Positions 31,550 to 41,000 of a stretch of DNA of 64,000 nucleotides are shown here, piece after piece; within the stretch, counting starts at the first letter, position 1, and every line of letters starts with the position of its first letter. A program made the position numbers and the translations under genes. Source of the DNA: Pelagibius sp037652055 (GTDB taxonomy: Bacteria; Pseudomonadota; Alphaproteobacteria; Kiloniellales; Kiloniellaceae). Below the pieces are notes generated by a model that searched no databases, was not told the DNA's origin, and saw nothing but the letters and a program-made list of their open reading frames with translations. The stretch covers positions 62,001 to 126,000 of the forward strand of contig NZ_JBBKAH010000014.1 of NCBI RefSeq assembly GCF_037652055.1, written 5' to 3'.

Positions 31550-32323
31550 ATGCTGCAGGACGGCCAAGGCGCAGGAAAAGCCGAGACCGGTATAGCGGCC
31601 ACGCTGGGTGTCCACAGCGATGTCGGGCGGGTGCGCCGCCACAACGAGGACAGCTTCGCCGCGCGCGAGGACCTCGGCCTCTGGGTGGTTGCCGACGGCA
31701 TGGGCGGCGCCGCCGCGGGTGAGGTCGCCAGCGCCATCGTCGTCGATACTATTGCCAAGGAGATCGAGGGCGGTGCCGAGCTGGACGCGGCGATCGCCGC
31801 GGCCAACCGCTCGGTCCTCAAGGCGGCGGCCTCGGGCCACGGCAAGCCGGGCATGGGCTCCACCGTGGTGGCCGCCCAGTTGCAGGGCAGCGCCTACAAG
31901 GTGGCCTGGGTCGGCGATGCGCGCGCCTATCTGTGGGGCGACGGACTGCGCCGGCTGTCGCACGATCACTCGCGGGTTCAGGAACTGATGGACGCCGGAT
32001 TGATCAGCGACGAGGACGCCCGCCTGCATCCGCAGCGCAGCGTCATCACCCGGGTGCTGGGCGGCCCCGACGGCACCGCCGCGGCGTCGGAACAGGTGAG
32101 CGGATCGCTGGCGCCGGGCGAGGGGCTGCTGCTGTGCAGCGACGGCCTGACCTCGGAGGTCGGCGATGCGGAAATCGCCCGTGTACTGTCGAACAATCCG
32201 GCGGTGAACGGGCAGGGCCAGGCGGCGGTCGACCGGCTCATCTCCCTGGCGCTCGATCATGGCGGCAGCGACAACGTGACGGTGATCCTGATCGGCATCC
32301 CGGCGGAGACGACCAAAAAATGA
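31550..32323 (+). CDS. PP2C family protein phosphatase
   Basis: A 257-residue cytoplasmic PPM/PP2C phosphatase. The start is taken at the ATG at 31550, with a GTG at 31544 as alternative. Ordered motifs are VRRHNEDSFAA, VVADGMGGAAAG (metal-binding aspartate), GMGSTVVAAQ, WVGDARAYLW, LLLCSDGLTSEV and DHGGSDNVTVILI. The family removes phosphate from Ser/Thr using two Mn/Mg ions. It lies between a cyclase-FHA gene and a Ser/Thr kinase gene, an arrangement typical of a kinase/phosphatase/reader set, so the downstream kinase is its probable counterpart. Confidence 0.92.
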   Translation: MLQDGQGAGKAETGIAATLGVHSDVGRVRRHNEDSFAAREDLGLWVVADGMGGAAAGEVASAIVVDTIAKEIEGGAELDAAIAAANRSVLKAAASGHGKPGMGSTVVAAQLQGSAYKVAWVGDARAYLWGDGLRRLSHDHSRVQELMDAGLISDEDARLHPQRSVITRVLGGPDGTAAASEQVSGSLAPGEGLLLCSDGLTSEVGDAEIARVLSNNPAVNGQGQAAVDRLISLALDHGGSDNVTVILIGIPAETTKK

Positions 32324-32514
32324 ACCGCGCGAAAAGAGACGGGCGGCGGGGCGCAGGGGCATGAGCGGCAGGGTGCTGGCGGCGCTGGCGATGCGCCGGA
32401 CAAAGGTGCTAAAGACAGCCCGGCGGGGTGCGCCGGCGGCCGCTTCGCCGGGGTCGCGACCCAGGGCCAGGGCCGGGGCCGCGCGAGCCGCCTGGGCGAT
32501 GCGAGACCATAGTG

Positions 32515-35133
32515 ATGAGTGACGATCCCAAAAGCGCCCGCGGGTCTTCCAGCGGGTTCGGCGCTTCCTCCCGCGGCTACCAGCAGCCGCCGCTTTTCGA
32601 GGTCGGCAGCCTGATCTGCTTCACCTACCAGGTGGAGGCTTTGCTGGCGCGCGGCGGCATGGGCGAGGTCTACAAGACCCGCCATACCGAGATCGGCACC
32701 GAGCACGCCATCAAGATCGTTCGGCCGGACCTGGCCAGCAGCGAAAAGATCATGGAGCTGTTCCGCCGCGAGGCCTCGGTACTGCGCACCGTGCGCGACG
32801 ACGCCATCGTCGGCTACGACGGGGTGCTGCGCGACGAGGAAGGCCGCGTCTACCTGGTCATGGAGTTCGTCGACGGGCCGTCGCTGACCCAGTTCCTGGA
32901 AAGCCGCGTGCTGACCCTGGACGAGGTGCGTCGGCTGCGCGACCGCCTGGCCCGCGGCCTCGCCGCGGCGCACGACAAGGGCGTCATCCACCGCGACATG
33001 TCGCCGGACAACATCATCCTCGGCCACGGCGACCTGGAACACGCGAAGATCATCGACTTCGGCATCGCCAAGCTGGCCGATTCCTCGGCCACCACGATCA
33101 TCGGCGACGACTTTGCCGGGCGCTATGCCTACGCCTCGCCCGAGCAGATCGGTCTCTACGGCGGCCAGGTCGACGGCCGCTCGGACGTCTACAGCCTGGG
33201 CCTGGTGCTGGCGACGGCGGCGACCGGCAAGGCGCTCAACATGGGCGAGATCAACGAGTCGCTGGTCTCGGTCATCGAAGCGCGCAAGCGCATTCCCGAC
33301 TTCACCTCGGTGCCGCCGGAACTGCGCCCGGAGCTCGGCTCCATGCTGGAGCCCGACCCCGCCGACCGCCCGCAGTCGATGCGCGACGTCGTCGGTCTCG
33401 ACGAGCGCCTGCGCGAGGCAGAATCGGCAGCGGCGGGGCAGAGCACGCCAGCGCCGGCGGTGTCCCAGCCTTCTGGCGCCACACCGCTGGCCGCCGAACC
33501 GGCGGCGCGGCACTCGGCCCCGCCCCCTGAGGCGGGGCAGCGCCGCTGGCTCGCACCGGCCCTGGCCGCCGGCATCACGGCCATCGCGGCGGGTGGTTAT
33601 TTCGTCTGGCAGGAGAGCAGCAGGGCACCGGATACCCTGGCCGCCCAGGCGCCTGTTGCCCAAACGCCCGCTGCGCCCGCGCCGACGGCTGCCGAGCCGG
33701 TGGAACCGGCACCGGCCGGTGGATCGGCGGAGGCAACGGCTGCCGCGGCCGAAGCCGCCGAGGAAGCGCGGCTTGCAGAGGTCAGGGCCGCCGAGGAAGA
33801 GGAACGCCTCGCAGCCGAGGCGGCGGCCGCGGAAGAGGCACGGCTGGCGGCGGAGGCGAAGGCCGCCGAAGAAGCCGCCCGGCTGGCCGCTGAGACGAAG
33901 GCAGCCGAAGCGGAAGAGGCGCGGCTCGCCGCCGAGGCTGTCGCCGCCGAAGAGGCGCGTGTGGCCGCCGAGGCGAAGGCAGCGGAAGAGGCACGGCTCG
34001 CCGCCGAGGTTGTCGCCGCCGAAGAGGCGCGTGTGGCTGCCGAGGCGAAGGCTGCCGAGGAGGCGCGGCTGGCCACCGAGGCACAGGCTGCAGAGGAAGC
34101 ACGACTGGCTGCCGAGGCGCAGGCTGCCGAGGAGGCAAGGGCGGCGGCAGAAGCCAAAGCCGCCGAAGAGGCCAAGGCAGCCGAGGAGGCGAAGCTCGCC
34201 GCGGCAGCGGCGGCACAGCAGCAAGCCTCCGCAGCGGACCTGCAGCTGGCGATGCTGCGGGCCGCGGAAACCGACCTGACCCTGGAGCAGCGCCGCGAGA
34301 TCCAGCGCGACCTGCGGGCGCTGGGCCACTATTCCGGCGGCATCGATGGCGACTTCGGGCCGGGCACGCGCGCGAGCATCGAGGCTTACCAGGCATCCGC
34401 CGGCCTCGAGGAGACGGGCTATCTGCTGCCGGAGGCTCGCGGCGCGCTGAGCGCCCAGGCCGCGCCGGTGCGCGCCGAGGCGCAGCGCCTTGCCGCCGAG
34501 CAGGCGGCGGAGAAGGCCGCCGCCGAGCAGGCGGCGGAGAAGGCTGCCGCCGAGCAGGCGGCGGAAAAGGCCGCCGCGGACCGCGCCGCGGCGGAAGCCG
34601 CCGCGACACGGGCGCGGGCCGTGGCGTCGGCGCGAGAGCCGGCGCCGCAATCAACGCTGCAATCCGCCCTCGACGCCAGCCAGCAGGCGGCGCGGCCCAA
34701 CGAAAGCGAGGTGGACCGTCTGGTCCGCATGGCAGAGGGCGGCGATATGCTGGCCCAGGCGAGCCTCGGCGTGCGCTACTACCGCGGGGACGGGGTGCAA
34801 CGGGACTACAGGGAAGCCGCCCGCTGGACCCTGCGGGCCGCCGAACAGGGCGAAGCGCGTGCCCAGTCGAACCTAGGGTTTTATTACATGCGCGGCGAGG
34901 GTGTCGCGAAGAACCCCGCCGAGGCCGCGCGCTGGTGGCGTGCCGCCGCCGACCAGGGCCATCCGCAGGCGCAGTTCAACCTCGGCCTGCTTTATGAACA
35001 GGGCGAAGGGGTGGCGACGAACTTCCTGGAAGCGGCCCGCTGGTATGAACTTGCCGCCGCCCAGGGTGATCGCAATGCCGCCGACCGGCTGGCCGGCCTA
35101 AAGCGGCGGAATCTGGTGCCTGCGGCAAACTGA
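32515..35133 (+). CDS. Membrane Ser/Thr protein kinase with Ala/Glu coil, peptidoglycan-binding-like domain and Sel1 repeats
   Basis: An 872-residue protein starting at the ATG at 32515. Kinase domain, residues ~37-300: glycine loop LLARGGMGEVYK, lysine K67 in HAIKIV, catalytic loop HRDMSPDN (D161, N166), DFG at 181-183 and YASPEQ. A transmembrane helix, APALAAGITAIAAGGYFVW, lies at about 345-365. Next comes a ~170-residue run of AAEEARLAAEAKA-type heptad-like repeats, predicted as a long coiled coil or helix outside the cytoplasm. A peptidoglycan-binding-like domain near 585-640 (IQRDLRALGHYSGGIDGDFG) follows, then a second Ala/Glu stretch and three Sel1-type repeats around 735-860 (AQASLGVRYYRGDGVQRDY). 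It may sense the cell wall or envelope and signal inward. An extension to 32428 is low complexity and rejected. Confidence 0.9.
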   Translation: MSDDPKSARGSSSGFGASSRGYQQPPLFEVGSLICFTYQVEALLARGGMGEVYKTRHTEIGTEHAIKIVRPDLASSEKIMELFRREASVLRTVRDDAIVGYDGVLRDEEGRVYLVMEFVDGPSLTQFLESRVLTLDEVRRLRDRLARGLAAAHDKGVIHRDMSPDNIILGHGDLEHAKIIDFGIAKLADSSATTIIGDDFAGRYAYASPEQIGLYGGQVDGRSDVYSLGLVLATAATGKALNMGEINESLVSVIEARKRIPDFTSVPPELRPELGSMLEPDPADRPQSMRDVVGLDERLREAESAAAGQSTPAPAVSQPSGATPLAAEPAARHSAPPPEAGQRRWLAPALAAGITAIAAGGYFVWQESSRAPDTLAAQAPVAQTPAAPAPTAAEPVEPAPAGGSAEATAAAAEAAEEARLAEVRAAEEEERLAAEAAAAEEARLAAEAKAAEEAARLAAETKAAEAEEARLAAEAVAAEEARVAAEAKAAEEARLAAEVVAAEEARVAAEAKAAEEARLATEAQAAEEARLAAEAQAAEEARAAAEAKAAEEAKAAEEAKLAAAAAAQQQASAADLQLAMLRAAETDLTLEQRREIQRDLRALGHYSGGIDGDFGPGTRASIEAYQASAGLEETGYLLPEARGALSAQAAPVRAEAQRLAAEQAAEKAAAEQAAEKAAAEQAAEKAAADRAAAEAAATRARAVASAREPAPQSTLQSALDASQQAARPNESEVDRLVRMAEGGDMLAQASLGVRYYRGDGVQRDYREAARWTLRAAEQGEARAQSNLGFYYMRGEGVAKNPAEAARWWRAAADQGHPQAQFNLGLLYEQGEGVATNFLEAARWYELAAAQGDRNAADRLAGLKRRNLVPAAN

Positions 35134-35249
35134 CGAAATAGCACCATAGCGGGAACTGCAACCCAAGGCACACGCGCGGGAGGTTCCGGACACCTCCCAA
35201 TTGCAGTCCCGTAAACACTAGTTAATTCAAACCGTTGCGGCGGCTTTGC

Positions 35250-35278
35250 TTGCGCCCCATCGAGAATCTAGCTATACC
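35250..35278 (+). promoter_or_regulatory. Candidate sigma-70-type promoter of the OmpA-family gene
   Basis: TTGCGC at 35250-35255 and TATACC at 35273-35278 are 17 bp apart, in a 238-bp non-coding interval ahead of an OmpA-family gene that has its own downstream terminator. Base matches are good but not perfect. The leader between the -10 and the start codon would be about 87 nt. Confidence 0.4.
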
Positions 35279-35371
35279 GCTCTGCAATGTGTTAATCATG
35301 TAATCTGCAGGGTGTTGTGCAGGGCCTGCACGACGCCCAGCGCAGGGGAATTTTCAAAGGGGAAAGCCGAT

Positions 35372-36322
35372 ATGAAGGCGAAAGGTATTATCGTTGGCGC
35401 CGGTTTGGCGGTCGCGGTTTCTCTGGCTGCGCCGGCCAATGCGATTACGCCGTTCAACGTTCCCGGCACGCCGCTGTGGGACCATCCTTTCGGCAGTGTC
35501 TTCGATACGCGCAGCGGACTGGACCTCGAAGCGAACGGCATCGCTTTCAACCAGGCGCTCTATTCCGGCTATGCCGAGCTGTCCGAGGATCGCTCTTCCG
35601 GCTGGCTCGGGGCTGACTGGGACTTCGCCGACGGCGAGCTGTTCAATCACAAGGCTCGCACCGCGCAGAAAAACTCCATCGTGCTGCCGGACGAGCCGAT
35701 GGACCGCGATCTGACCGAAGAGCAGGCGGCCACCTTCCAGGATGCCATCGAGCGCCTGCGCAGCGGCTTCGACCAGGGCGGCCGCTATCTGGCCCCGCAG
35801 GATGCCGCCACCGCCCAGGTGAAGTACGACTGCTGGATCGAGGCGACCGAAGACGGCCGCAGCGACGATGCCGAGGCTTGCCGGTCGGCTTTCGAGCAGG
35901 CCATGGCGGCCCTTGAGTCCCAGGCCAACTACGCGCTGACCGACATCGATTACAGCACGCCGGCGCCGGCGATGGCTGCTGCGACCCCGTCGCAGATGCA
36001 GTTCATCGCGCTGTTCAACTTCGACAGCTCCGAGTACGCCCCGGGCAACCAGACCGTGGTGCGCGAGGCCCTGGATGCGGCCCTGGCCAATCCGGGCACC
36101 GCGCTGAAGATCGTCGGCCACGCCGACCGTTCCGGCCCGGTGGCCTATAACCAGACCCTCTCCGAGCGCCGCGCCAACCGCGTCATCGAAGAGCTGGTGA
36201 GCGGTGGTGTCGATCCGGTCCGCATCAGCGGTGAAGCGGTCGGTGAGACCCAGCCCCTGGTGCCGACGGAAGACGGCGTGCGCGAGGAAGGCAACCGCGC
36301 GGTCGTGATCAACCTGAACTGA
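35372..36322 (+). CDS. OmpA family outer-membrane/peptidoglycan-associated protein
   Basis: A 316-residue protein starting at the ATG at 35372, behind AAAGGGGAAAG. The signal peptide MKAKGIIVGAGLAVAVSLAA ends in PANA. An acidic ~180-residue middle region has no recognised fold and includes one cysteine pair (KYDCWIEA and DAEACRSAF). The C-terminal ~105 residues form an OmpA/MotB peptidoglycan-binding domain: ALFNFDSSEYAPGNQ, LKIVGHADRSGPVAYNQTLSERRANRV and NRAVVINLN. The D and R residues for diaminopimelate binding are in HADRSG and SERRANRV. It follows the kinase gene, whose extracytoplasmic part also has a wall-binding-like domain. Confidence 0.88.
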   Translation: MKAKGIIVGAGLAVAVSLAAPANAITPFNVPGTPLWDHPFGSVFDTRSGLDLEANGIAFNQALYSGYAELSEDRSSGWLGADWDFADGELFNHKARTAQKNSIVLPDEPMDRDLTEEQAATFQDAIERLRSGFDQGGRYLAPQDAATAQVKYDCWIEATEDGRSDDAEACRSAFEQAMAALESQANYALTDIDYSTPAPAMAAATPSQMQFIALFNFDSSEYAPGNQTVVREALDAALANPGTALKIVGHADRSGPVAYNQTLSERRANRVIEELVSGGVDPVRISGEAVGETQPLVPTEDGVREEGNRAVVINLN

Positions 36323-36377
36323 GCAAAGGCGGCGTCGTCGCCTCCGGAAACCGGAGACGCGAACCCGCGAAAAGACA

Positions 36378-36416
36378 GGCCCCCGGAGGTGCATCCTTCG
36401 GGGGCCTTTTCTTTGC
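36378..36416 (+). terminator. Rho-independent terminator after OmpA-family gene
   Basis: GGCCCCCGGAGG pairs with TCCTTCGGGGGCC across a short TGCA loop with one mismatch, followed by TTTTCTTT. It lies 55 bp after the OmpA-family stop and before the convergent RidA-family gene. Confidence 0.85.
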
Positions 36417-36476
36417 CTTGCCAAAGCGGCTGATCCTCACGCGTCCTGAAACCAGCATCGCGCCGGCAGAAACGCC

Positions 36477-36875
36477 CTATGCCTGATCAGGAATGCGCGC
36501 GATCACCTTGATCTCGAAATCGAAGCCGGCGAGCCAGTTCACCCCGATTGCGGTCCAGTTGGGATAGGGCGGATCGCTGAAGACCTGGTTCTTGACGGCC
36601 ATGATGGTCTCGAACTGCTGCTCGGGATCGGTGTGGAATGTCGTCACATCGACGATATCGTCGAAGCTGCAGCCCGCGGCTTTCAGCGTGGCCCGGAGGT
36701 TCTCGAAGGCCAGCTGAACCTGACGCCCAAAATCCGGTTCGGGAGTACCGTCGGCGCGGCTGCCGACCTGCCCGGAGACGAAGAGCAGATCGCCGCTGCG
36801 GATGGCAGCCGAATAGCCGTGAGCCTCGTAGAGGGCATGCCTGTCGGCCGGAAATACTGCGTCGCGCTGCGTCAT
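36477..36875 (-). CDS. RidA (YjgF/YER057c) family protein
   Basis: A 132-residue RidA-fold protein. It contains YSAAIRSGDLLFVSGQVG, the helix QVQLAFENLRATLKAAGCSF and the PYPNWTAIGVNWLAG region, ending EIKVIARIPDQA. The last arginine is at the position of the imine-binding arginine of active RidA deaminases. An AGAAGG ribosome site precedes the start. It may clear reactive enamine/imine intermediates or act in a specific catabolic step. It is divergent from a TetR regulator that probably controls it. Confidence 0.9.
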   Translation of the reverse strand: MTQRDAVFPADRHALYEAHGYSAAIRSGDLLFVSGQVGSRADGTPEPDFGRQVQLAFENLRATLKAAGCSFDDIVDVTTFHTDPEQQFETIMAVKNQVFSDPPYPNWTAIGVNWLAGFDFEIKVIARIPDQA

Positions 36876-36965
36876 CTTTTGAGCCTTCTCATCATTGCTG
36901 GGCGGGGCAGTCGACCCGCGCTACGCCGAGCATCGAGTGCTTCACACGCCGCCGCGTCGTCTGAT

Positions 36966-36978
36966 ATACGCCTTGTAT
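36966..36978. promoter_or_regulatory. TetR operator candidate, distal site
   Basis: ATAC-GCCTT-GTAT, an inverted ATAC/GTAT pair, lies in the 174-bp divergent region between the RidA-family and TetR genes. It shares its core with the two stronger sites nearer the TetR start. Confidence 0.4.
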
Positions 36979-36991
36979 GCGAAATATTGGG

Positions 36992-37006
36992 CATACGCAG
37001 CGTATG
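36992..37006. promoter_or_regulatory. TetR operator candidate, central palindrome
   Basis: A perfect 15-bp palindrome, CATACG-CAG-CGTATG, midway between the divergent genes. Its ATAC/GTAT core is common to the flanking sites, which supports a single recognising regulator. Confidence 0.55.
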
Positions 37007-37012
37007 TCAACC

Positions 37013-37031
37013 CATATACATTACGTATATG
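37013..37031. promoter_or_regulatory. TetR operator candidate, proximal site
   Basis: A perfect 7-5-7 inverted repeat, CATATAC-ATTAC-GTATATG. It ends 18 bp before the chosen TetR start, so binding here would block the regulator's own expression. Confidence 0.55.
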
Positions 37032-37049
37032 AAAATGGGAGGGGCCACG

Positions 37050-37643
37050 ATGGCACGGCGACGCGTCGAAACGATGGAGGAGAACCGCGCAAAGCTGATT
37101 ACCGCCGCGCGCAGAGCCTTTGCCGAGAAGGGGTACGCTGCCGCGTCCATGGATGAGCTGACCGCCGAGGCCGGCCTGACACGGGGCGCGCTCTATCACA
37201 ACTTTGGGGACAAGCGCGGACTTCTGGCTGCCGTCGTCAACCAGATCGACGCCGAAATGGCCGCGCGCGCGCAGGAGATCGCCGCCCGGGCGGATGACGA
37301 CTGGGAGGGGCTGCTGGCGGAGGGGGCTGCCTATATCGAGATGGCGCTCGATCCCGAGGTCCAGCGCATCGTCCTGCTCGACGGCCCGGCATTCCTCGGC
37401 GATCCGTCGCAATGGCCGAGCCAGAACAGCTGCCTGCAGGCGACAACGCAGACTGTGCAGCGGCTGATCGCGCGGGGGATTCTGAAGCCGGTGGATGCGG
37501 AGGCCGCGGCGCGGCTTCTGAACGGGGCGGCGCTCAATGCGGCCCTGTGGATCGCGGCCAGTGACGCTCCGAAAGAGGTCCTGCCGAAAGCTGTCGAGGC
37601 CTTCCGGTACCTCGCCACCGGCCTGCTCGCCAGACAGAGGTGA
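37050..37643 (+). CDS. TetR family transcriptional regulator
   Basis: A 197-residue TetR protein. The start is set at 37050 (MARRRVETMEEN) because GGGAGGGG lies upstream; earlier ATGs at 37029 and 37035 overlap an operator-like repeat. The HTH is SMDELTAEAGLTRGALYHNFGDKRGLL. The ligand-binding C-terminal domain has LDGPAFLGDPSQWPSQN, resembling the TetR_C group found in several alphaproteobacterial regulators. It is divergent from the RidA-family gene, and three inverted repeats between them suggest repression of both. Confidence 0.9.
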   Translation: MARRRVETMEENRAKLITAARRAFAEKGYAAASMDELTAEAGLTRGALYHNFGDKRGLLAAVVNQIDAEMAARAQEIAARADDDWEGLLAEGAAYIEMALDPEVQRIVLLDGPAFLGDPSQWPSQNSCLQATTQTVQRLIARGILKPVDAEAAARLLNGAALNAALWIAASDAPKEVLPKAVEAFRYLATGLLARQR

Positions 37644-37862
37644 GTCCCGGCCGGCATCCGGGTCCTTCAGAGCACTACAACCAGAGAATGAATGACGTGG
37701 TCCCGCAGCGGGGCGGCGAGGTCTCCGGTATTTGCGACCGTCACCTTCAATCGCGCAGCCGGCAGGTTGACCATCACAAGATCACCACAGCGCGGTTAAC
37801 GGTCTCTCCTGGAAAAACACAATAAAATATATAATAATCAATACTATATAAGTATTTCACTG

Positions 37863-37891
37863 TTGCGGTAGCCTGCGGCGTTAACTATAGG
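37863..37891 (+). promoter_or_regulatory. Candidate promoter of first giant gene
   Basis: TTGCGG at 37863-37868 and TATAGG at 37886-37891 are 17 bp apart, just downstream of the AT-rich tract. This would give a leader of roughly 190 nt before the ATG at 38086. Confidence 0.35.
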
Positions 37892-37937
37892 GCGCAATGA
37901 CCTCATACTATTATATATGGATATTCAACGAAGTCAT

Positions 37938-37971
37938 CTTGTAAGCGCCACAAGATTCTCACAAACTCCGC
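37938..37971 (+). promoter_or_regulatory. Motif shared upstream of both giant genes, copy 1
   Basis: CTTG-N6-CCACA followed by [AG]GATT[CT]TCACAAACT[CG]CGC. The last 24 positions match the copy at 46837-46870 at 21 positions, with identical spacing to CTTG, although the surrounding non-coding DNA is otherwise different. It lies 115 bp before the start codon and may be a leader-RNA or protein-binding element. Confidence 0.5.
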
Positions 37972-38085
37972 CAGCTTTTTAGCCGGTGTTTTCGCGTGGG
38001 GCGCGAGCCGGCGCCACCTGCACCGCATATTGAGTGGTGCGCACCTGTCTGTGGGGCGGCGGGTTGTTATTCGGGAGATAACAGC

Positions 38086-41000
38086 ATGACGGACGATCTC
38101 ACCCGCGGTTACGAAGCGCAGGAAGCCAACGTGACCGAGTCCGCCGAGGCGTTTACTTCCGGTGCCGAGGGCACCCAGGGCATGGGTGCCGAGGGCACCC
38201 AGACGATGGGCGCTGTGGCCGTCGGCCAGGCCGGCGAGGCGATCGTCGTCAGCCGCCCGGCACCCGGCCAGACCGTCGAGATCCAGGTTGCTCCCGGACA
38301 GACCTACGTCCTGGACTTCGCGCCGGGTGACGCGCAGGTCCAGGTGCAGGGCGACAACTTCGCCCTTGCCTTCGATGACAACGGCGACGGGACGCCGGAC
38401 AGCCAGATCGTGTTCCTCGATCTGGTCGACATCGTTGAGGCCGGCGATGCGCCGACCTTCCAGATCGGTGGCGCCGAAATCGGCTCCGACGTGTTGCTGG
38501 GCCAGGCGCTGGCGCTGGCGGGCCAGGGTGAGGCCCCGCTGGATGAGGTGTCTGCCGGTCCGGACGCGACGGGCGGCGGCGCGTCCTTTTACGACGATAA
38601 TCTGGGCGGCATCCTCGACCTGCTGGTGGCGCAGGGCGTGATCCCGCCGACGGCGCTGCAGTTCCGTCTGATCGAGCTGGAGGACGAGATCACCTTTCTC
38701 GATCCGGCCGAGGGCGAGATCGCGCTGACCTTCCGCACCGATACGGATGGCGGCGAGGGCGCGGTGAACACTTGGGAAGGCGGCTTTGAGGACTGGCAGC
38801 CGAACCAGGACGTCTGCGACCCGGCGACCTTTCCGATGGAGATCCTCATCGGCTTCACGCCGGCCGACAACGAGGAACTGGTCACCCTGGTGATTTCCGG
38901 CATCCCGGCCGGTGCCACGCTGTTCGTCGGCGGCGTCGCGGTGGATACCTCGAGCGGCTCGTCGCCGGCACTGACCCCGGCGGACCTCGCCTCCGGGCTC
39001 CACCTGCTGCCGCTGGAGGACAGCGGCGACGACATCCCGCTGACCGTCACGGCGACCATCGTCGATCCCGACAGCGGCGCGAGCGCGGTCATCACCGGTT
39101 CGGCGACGGCGATCATCGACTCGGTGGCCGACAAGCCCGCGATCGGGCTGGACGGCGAGGCCGACGGTGGCGAAGGCGGCTACGGGCAGGGCGGCGGCCA
39201 GGGGGACTACGGCGACTATTACGGCGGCTGCGAGGATGACGGCTGCAAGATCGTCGTCTCCAAGGTCGTCTACAAGGAGGACAACGGCACCGACGGCGGC
39301 GAGGGATGCTGCCCGACCGACGGCGCGCCGATCTTCGGTGCCGGCTTCACCGCGGCCGTCACCGACATCGACGGCTCGGAGAGCCTGACCAAGATCACCG
39401 TCGCGACCCGTGAAGAATACTGCCCCGTGGATCAGAACGGCCTTCAGGTGCCGCTGTCCGCGACAGGCGATGAGACCGCCACCAGCTTCATGATCGGCGG
39501 CCAGGTGCTGGTCGATGGCGAGTTCGTCGAGGTCGCCGCCACCTTCGCCGACGGCTCCACGGGCTTCGCCACAGCGACCATCGAGATCAGCGGCGGTGTG
39601 CTGACGCTGACGTTCGCGCCCGAGCTGCGCGTGCAGGAGGTCGACCTGTCGAGCGGCTCCGACACGCCGTTCCAGGTGCGCCTGCCGCAGCACAGCGACG
39701 ACGACTTCCAGCTGAACCTGGAGGTGACGGCGCAGGAGTTCGTCATCGACGGCGAGCTGACCCTCGACAACAACGAGGCGACGCAGCAGGCGGTGCTGAA
39801 CGTCGAGGTCCAGGCGGTCGCCGACGGCGCCCTGCTGACGGCGACGGACGAGTCCCTCTCCTTCGCCGAGGATGACGAGTCCGACCCGACCAAGCATGGC
39901 GCGGACAGCGGCGAGACCGGCCTGGTCATTCCGCTCGGCTCGCTGGGCGCGACCCTGATCGACCGCGACGGCTCCGAGGGCATCACCCAGCTGAAGGTCA
40001 GCCTCGTGGGCGCCGACGAGTTTGCCGAGTTCGTCGATGCCGAAGGTCACCCGCTGGTCGGGCCGCTGCAGATCGAGGTCGCCGAGGGCGTTTTCGTGAC
40101 TGCGGGCGTCGACATCGACGGTTCCTGCCTGACCCTCACCTTCGACGGCCACGAGACCGCCGGCTACGACATCGACATCTCCGGCCTCGTCCACGTGAAG
40201 CTGCCGGTCGATGACAGCAGCGACTTCACGGTCGAATTCGCGGCGACCACCACCGAGGTCAACACGGAAGGCGCCGTGGCCTGCGAGTCGCGGACCACGG
40301 AGACCAGCTTCGAGGTGCAGGTCGCCGGCGTGGCCGGGCCTGCCGCCATCAGCTTCGGCGACTACGAAAATCTCCCGGGCTGCGGTTGTCGCGGCCAGCA
40401 GGTCGACGGCAACACCCTGACGCTTTCGCTGTTCGAGGATGGCGTCGGGTCGGTCCACGGCCAGGCGGGCGCCGGTCCGTTGACGGTGCCCGTGTTCTTC
40501 ACCGCGCAGCCGCAGGACAGCGACGGTTCGGAGAAGATCACCAAGGTGATTCTCAGCCTCGACGGCGCGCCGGAAGGCACCGCCTTCGTCGATGGTCTGG
40601 GCGAGGTCCTGGAGGCAGACGACGTCATCGCCGGCGGTGTGGTGAGCTTCGCCGAGGGCCAGCTGGTGCTGACCTTCGAGCCGGGCGTCGACGCGGTCGA
40701 CCTCGCCGGCCTCGGCGTGAAGCTGCCGCTGCATGCGGACGGCGATTTCACCATCAACATCACTACCACGACCACCGAGTACGACGACGACGGCGTCGGC
40801 GCCCTGGTCGAGACGCACGAGACCGATGCCGCGATCGTCGTGAAGGTCGACGCGGTGGCCGACGCGGTGACGGTCGCGGTTGACGCGGTGAGCGCGAGCG
40901 GCGACGAAGCTTTCGCCCCGGGCGAGGCCGGCACGGTGAAGGTGAATGCCACCTTCGGCGACCTCGACGGTTCCGAGGCGCACACGGTTACGGTGAAGGT

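Larger units (their letters stand above)
37644..38085. other. AT-rich regulatory interval before first giant gene
   Basis: About 440 bp without a credible gene. From 37800 to 37925 it is sharply AT-rich (runs of ATATATAA), unlike the rest of the window, and precedes the promoter-like elements of the giant gene. A 61-codon frame from 37640 has no family features and is not accepted. The 3' part holds the motif shared with the second giant gene. Confidence 0.6.

Noticed and set aside
32257..34650. A 797-codon minus-strand frame over the kinase gene
   Set aside because: It mirrors the Ala/Glu repeat of the kinase and yields LGGxxLxRxLG-type low complexity sequence.
30518..36322. Type VI secretion regulatory cluster (FHA, PpkA, PppA, OmpA-like)
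   Set aside because: No TssB/C, TssJKL(M), Hcp, VgrG or ClpV genes are present, and the FHA is attached to a cyclase.
37640..37825. A 61-codon frame after the TetR gene
   Set aside because: No family features and weak initiation; it overlaps the TetR end and runs toward the AT-rich regulatory tract.
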